Positions 21,743 to 24,186 of a stretch of 24,186 nucleotides of DNA are shown in pieces; position 1 is the first letter of the stretch; each line of letters begins with the position of its first letter. The DNA lies in NCBI GenBank assembly GCA_013002375.1, contig JABDJW010000123.1, forward strand, positions 1 through 24,186. Reading direction: 5' to 3'. The DNA comes from Acidimicrobiales bacterium. GTDB lineage: Bacteria; Actinomycetota; Acidimicrobiia; Acidimicrobiales; SHLQ01. The position numbers and the translations under genes were made by a program. Below the pieces are notes generated by a model. It did no database searches. It saw only the letters and a list, made by a program, of their open reading frames with translations, and was not told the origin of the DNA.

Positions 21743-22866
21743 TGCGGTTCCTTCCCGTTCTGACGCCGCGCGCCCGGGTCCTTCGCGGTTTGACGGTGCT
21801 GTGGTTCGTCGCATTGTTGGCCGTACCCGGGGTCCTGTCGTTGGTGCGCGATGCGCCCGAATCAGTGGAGCAGCGGTTGGCCCGTCCCTTCCCCGAGATC
21901 GATGTCGGCGGGATCTGGAACGGTGAGGTCTTCTCGGAAGTCGACGGCCACCTCCAGGATCGCCTCGCCATTCGCGACCGGGCGATCGACTGGCACGCAT
22001 GGTTCAGCTACGAGCTCCTGCGAGACTCGACGAACTCCGACGTGCTCGTCGGGGAAGGCGAGTGGTTGTACTACGGCCCGGTGTTCTCGCGCCCGTGCGA
22101 TGACGCCGCAGCGGGTGCGTGGCCGGAACCGGGTGCCCTCATGGCCGAACTCGAAATGGCCAACCGGCGCTTGGCCGCAGCTGGTATCGACTTCTTCGTC
22201 ACCCGGGTGGTCGAGAAGGGGTTCATCGAGACCGACTACCTGCCCGGCGCGATACCCGGCCGGGAGTGCACCGCGGCCCTCCAGGCCGACATGCGGAACG
22301 CTTTCGCCCCGAGCGAATTCACCATCGACCTCTGGGGCCTGTTCGAGGATGCCGCGTCGCCTGAGCGGCCGTTGTACTGGGCCCGCGACACCCACTGGAA
22401 TGACCGCGGACGGGTGTTGGCCGTCGAGGCCCTGGTCGAATCCATGGCGCCCGGCGTGTGGGACATCGAGCCCGTCGAGGGGCCCGATCGCGAGATCGTG
22501 GGCGAACCGGCCAGACTGATCGGCATCGATGGGCTGCACCGCGGCCCGAGGATCAGATTGCCACGACCGGAGATCACCACGACCGAGACTCGCCGTGAGC
22601 AGTGGATCCACTGCTTCATGTCGGAGGGCGCCGGCGCGCTGGTTCCCGGCCGCACGGTCGTGCTGACCGATTCCCATCTCTGGCGTTCGGAGGCGTTGCT
22701 CGCACCGTGGTTCGAGGAGCTCTGCTTGCTGAACTGGCGGGGAGAGGACAACCCCGCAGCCGCCGCGACAGCTGCCGAGGCCGATCGCATCCTGTTGTCG
22801 CTCTCCGCTCGCGAGACGGCCAGTCTGGCGCGGTGGGCCGACCGTCTCGCCGACTGGGCCGAGTAA
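21742..22866 (+). CDS. AlgJ/AlgX-like SGNH O-acetyltransferase partner
   Basis: A 374-residue protein with an N-terminal signal anchor (TM about 13-35) and an extracytoplasmic SGNH-like domain. The D-x-H pair is D216/H218 in ARDTHWNDRG, and the nucleophile Ser is S311 in VLTDSHLW, in the same order as in AlgJ and AlgX. These proteins accept the acyl group exported by the neighbouring MBOAT protein and transfer it to a polysaccharide. The arrangement MBOAT then AlgJ-like, with overlapping stop and start, supports an O-acetylation pair. The target glycan is not evident; the sulfotransferase-glycosyltransferase product encoded upstream in the window is one possibility (inference). The ATG at 21742 is set by the overlap and by the signal anchor. 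Confidence 0.85.
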   Translation: MRFLPVLTPRARVLRGLTVLWFVALLAVPGVLSLVRDAPESVEQRLARPFPEIDVGGIWNGEVFSEVDGHLQDRLAIRDRAIDWHAWFSYELLRDSTNSDVLVGEGEWLYYGPVFSRPCDDAAAGAWPEPGALMAELEMANRRLAAAGIDFFVTRVVEKGFIETDYLPGAIPGRECTAALQADMRNAFAPSEFTIDLWGLFEDAASPERPLYWARDTHWNDRGRVLAVEALVESMAPGVWDIEPVEGPDREIVGEPARLIGIDGLHRGPRIRLPRPEITTTETRREQWIHCFMSEGAGALVPGRTVVLTDSHLWRSEALLAPWFEELCLLNWRGEDNPAAAATAAEADRILLSLSARETASLARWADRLADWAE

Positions 22867-22874
22867 CCGACGAT

Positions 22875-22890
22875 CCGACTCGGCGGTCGG
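22875..22890. terminator. Hairpin in a convergent gap
   Basis: CCGAC-TCGGCG-GTCGG, a 5-bp stem with a 6-nt loop, lies in the 41-nt gap between the AlgJ-like stop and the citrate synthase stop. No T-run is present. Confidence 0.3.
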
Positions 22891-22907
22891 GCCGGAAAGG
22901 GCTGGGG

Positions 22908-24176
22908 CTAGCGGTCGGCGAGGGGGACGTACTGGCGTTCGCCGTTGCCGACGAACAGCTGACGAGGCCGGGCGATGCGGCTTTCCTGTTCGAGCATCTC
23001 GACCCAGTGCGAAACCCAGCCCGGTGTGCGGCCGATGGCGAACAGCACCGTGAACATGTTGGTGGGGAAGCCCATCGACTGGTAGATGAGGCCCGAGTAG
23101 AAGTCGACGTTGGGGTAGAGCTTGCGGCTCACGAAGTAGTCGTCGGCCAGCGCGACCTCTTCGAGCTTGAGCGCGATGTCCAAGCGGGGGTTGGTGCCGG
23201 TGACCTTGAAGACCTCGTGGGCGGTGTCCTTGATGATGCGGGCGCGGGGGTCGTAGTTCTTGTACACCCGATGGCCGAAGCCCATCAGGCGGCGTTCACC
23301 CTTCTTCACGCTCTCCATGAAGGCCGGCACGGCGTCGTAGTCGCCGATCTCGTCGAGCATGTTGAGCACGGCTTCGTTGGCGCCGCCGTGACGGGGCCCG
23401 TAGAGAGCACCACACCCGGCCGCGACGGCCGAGTAGGGATCAGCGTGCGCGCTGCCGACGACCCGCACTGCTGTGGTCGAGCAGTTCTGCTCGTGGTCGG
23501 CATGGAGGATGAAGAGCTGATCGAGGGCCTTGGTGAGCACCGGGTTGGGCTCGTAGGTGGGTTCGGCGACCCGCCACATCATCGACAAGAAGTTCGACGC
23601 ATAGTCGAGGTCGTTGTCGGGGTACACGAACGGCATGCCGATGCTGTAGCGATAGGCCATCGCCGCCAGGGTGGGAATCTTGGCGATCAGCCGCACCGCT
23701 TGTTGTTGCCGAACTGCCGCGACCTCGATGTCCTTGGCTTCGGGGTAGAACGTGCCGAGGCCGGCGACCGACGATGTGAGCATGCCCATGGGGTGCGCGT
23801 CGTGGTGGAAGGCGTCGTTGAGCCGCTTGCGATAGTTCTCCCGCACATAGGTGTGGTGCGTGATCTCGTGGGTCCAGCTGGCCAGTTCGTCGACGGACGG
23901 AAGGTCGCCGTGCATCAGGAGGTACGCGACCTCGAGAAACGTCGACTGTTCCGCCAGCTGCTCAATCGGGTAGCCCCGATAGCGCAGGACGCCTTCTCCG
24001 CCGTCGAGATACGTGATCGAGCTCTCGGCATTGGATGTGGTGGCGAAACCGGGATCGTGAAACCAGACGCCCGGCAACAGTTTCCGCCACTCGGCTGCCG
24101 ACACGCCGCCGTTTTCGATCGGGATCTCGAGGCTCTCGCCGGTGCGGTTGTCGGTGATCGTGATGGTCTCAGCCAC
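22908..24176 (-). CDS. gltA: Citrate synthase (type II)
   Basis: Condenses acetyl-CoA with oxaloacetate to citrate at the entry of the TCA cycle. The 422-residue length and the N-terminal beta-strand extension (ETITITDNRTGESLEIPI) fit the hexameric, NADH-responsive type of bacterial citrate synthase. The catalytic residues are H263 in GPRHGGANE, H302 in GFGHRVYK and D358 in NVDFYSG, each close to the E. coli numbering. The ILHADHEQNCSTTAVRVVGS segment is also typical. The residue before the catalytic His loop is Arg (GPRHGG), where many family members have Ala or Leu. The start is GTG 24176, with AAGGAAG at 24180-24186 as Shine-Dalgarno; the gene is complete and its promoter lies outside the window. 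Confidence 0.97.
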   Translation of the reverse strand: MAETITITDNRTGESLEIPIENGGVSAAEWRKLLPGVWFHDPGFATTSNAESSITYLDGGEGVLRYRGYPIEQLAEQSTFLEVAYLLMHGDLPSVDELASWTHEITHHTYVRENYRKRLNDAFHHDAHPMGMLTSSVAGLGTFYPEAKDIEVAAVRQQQAVRLIAKIPTLAAMAYRYSIGMPFVYPDNDLDYASNFLSMMWRVAEPTYEPNPVLTKALDQLFILHADHEQNCSTTAVRVVGSAHADPYSAVAAGCGALYGPRHGGANEAVLNMLDEIGDYDAVPAFMESVKKGERRLMGFGHRVYKNYDPRARIIKDTAHEVFKVTGTNPRLDIALKLEEVALADDYFVSRKLYPNVDFYSGLIYQSMGFPTNMFTVLFAIGRTPGWVSHWVEMLEQESRIARPRQLFVGNGERQYVPLADR

Positions 24177-24179
24177 TGG

Positions 24180-24186
24180 CTTCCTT
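24180..24186 (-). promoter_or_regulatory. Shine-Dalgarno of citrate synthase
   Basis: AAGGAAG on the minus strand at the very edge of the window, a few nucleotides before the GTG at 24176, which confirms that start. Confidence 0.5.

Overview
The window is about 24 kb of G+C-rich DNA (roughly two thirds G+C by eye), densely coding, with short intergenic gaps and many GTG/TTG starts. The ligA–gatCAB neighbourhood, the PASTA-type Ser/Thr kinase, the acyl-ACP desaturase, the Suc/Fer-type [2Fe-2S] protein and the steroid-isomerase/SCP2 pair suggest a high-G+C actinobacterium. The lineage may be Acidimicrobiia-like rather than mycobacterial or streptomycete; that finer placement is inference. No rRNA, tRNA, CRISPR array, insertion sequence or prophage gene was seen.

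Layout. (1) 106-2792: ligA (NAD+-dependent DNA ligase) overlapped by a HAD-family hydrolase. (2) 2805-5193: a small membrane-anchored protein of unknown function, divergent from a one-TM Ser/Thr kinase with four PASTA repeats. (3) 5213-5981, minus strand: a delta5-3-ketosteroid-isomerase-like protein followed by an SCP2 sterol-carrier protein. (4) 6056-9350: gatC-gatA-gatB with ATGA overlaps, making Gln-tRNA(Gln) and/or Asn-tRNA(Asn). (5) 9371-10288, minus: a ferritin-fold acyl-ACP desaturase-like di-iron protein. (6) 10289-10577: the longest non-coding stretch, holding a 25-nt-period array of GGGGTCTGACCCC palindromes. (7) 10578-17623: a 1203-residue protein (sulfotransferase-like, coiled coil, GT2, GT4), then a HisC/aromatic aminotransferase, a Suc/Fer bis-His [2Fe-2S] protein, an AroQ chorismate mutase and an APH/EcKL-like phosphotransferase. 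(8) 17724-18596: an SH3b lipoprotein. (9) 18642-19319, minus: an alpha/beta hydrolase, divergent from (10) 19354-22866: a PIG3-like quinone oxidoreductase, an MBOAT acyltransferase and an AlgJ/AlgX-like SGNH protein. (11) 22908-24176, minus: citrate synthase.

How the genes fit together. Housekeeping units (ligA, gatCAB, gltA) alternate with cell-surface functions: the PASTA kinase, the sulfotransferase/glycosyltransferase, the MBOAT/AlgJ O-acetylation pair and the SH3b lipoprotein. Lipid or steroid functions are also present (isomerase, SCP2, desaturase). The aminotransferase and chorismate mutase plausibly belong to Phe/Tyr synthesis.

Regulatory pattern. Most genes that begin a transcription unit have a TANNNT -10-like hexamer ending 6-8 nt before the start codon, so their mRNAs would begin at or next to the start codon (leaderless). 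Most genes inside operons, by contrast, have Shine-Dalgarno sequences or start/stop overlaps. The clearest case is the 34-bp gap 19320-19353, where two identical TAGGTT elements face outward, each 7 nt from its own ATG.
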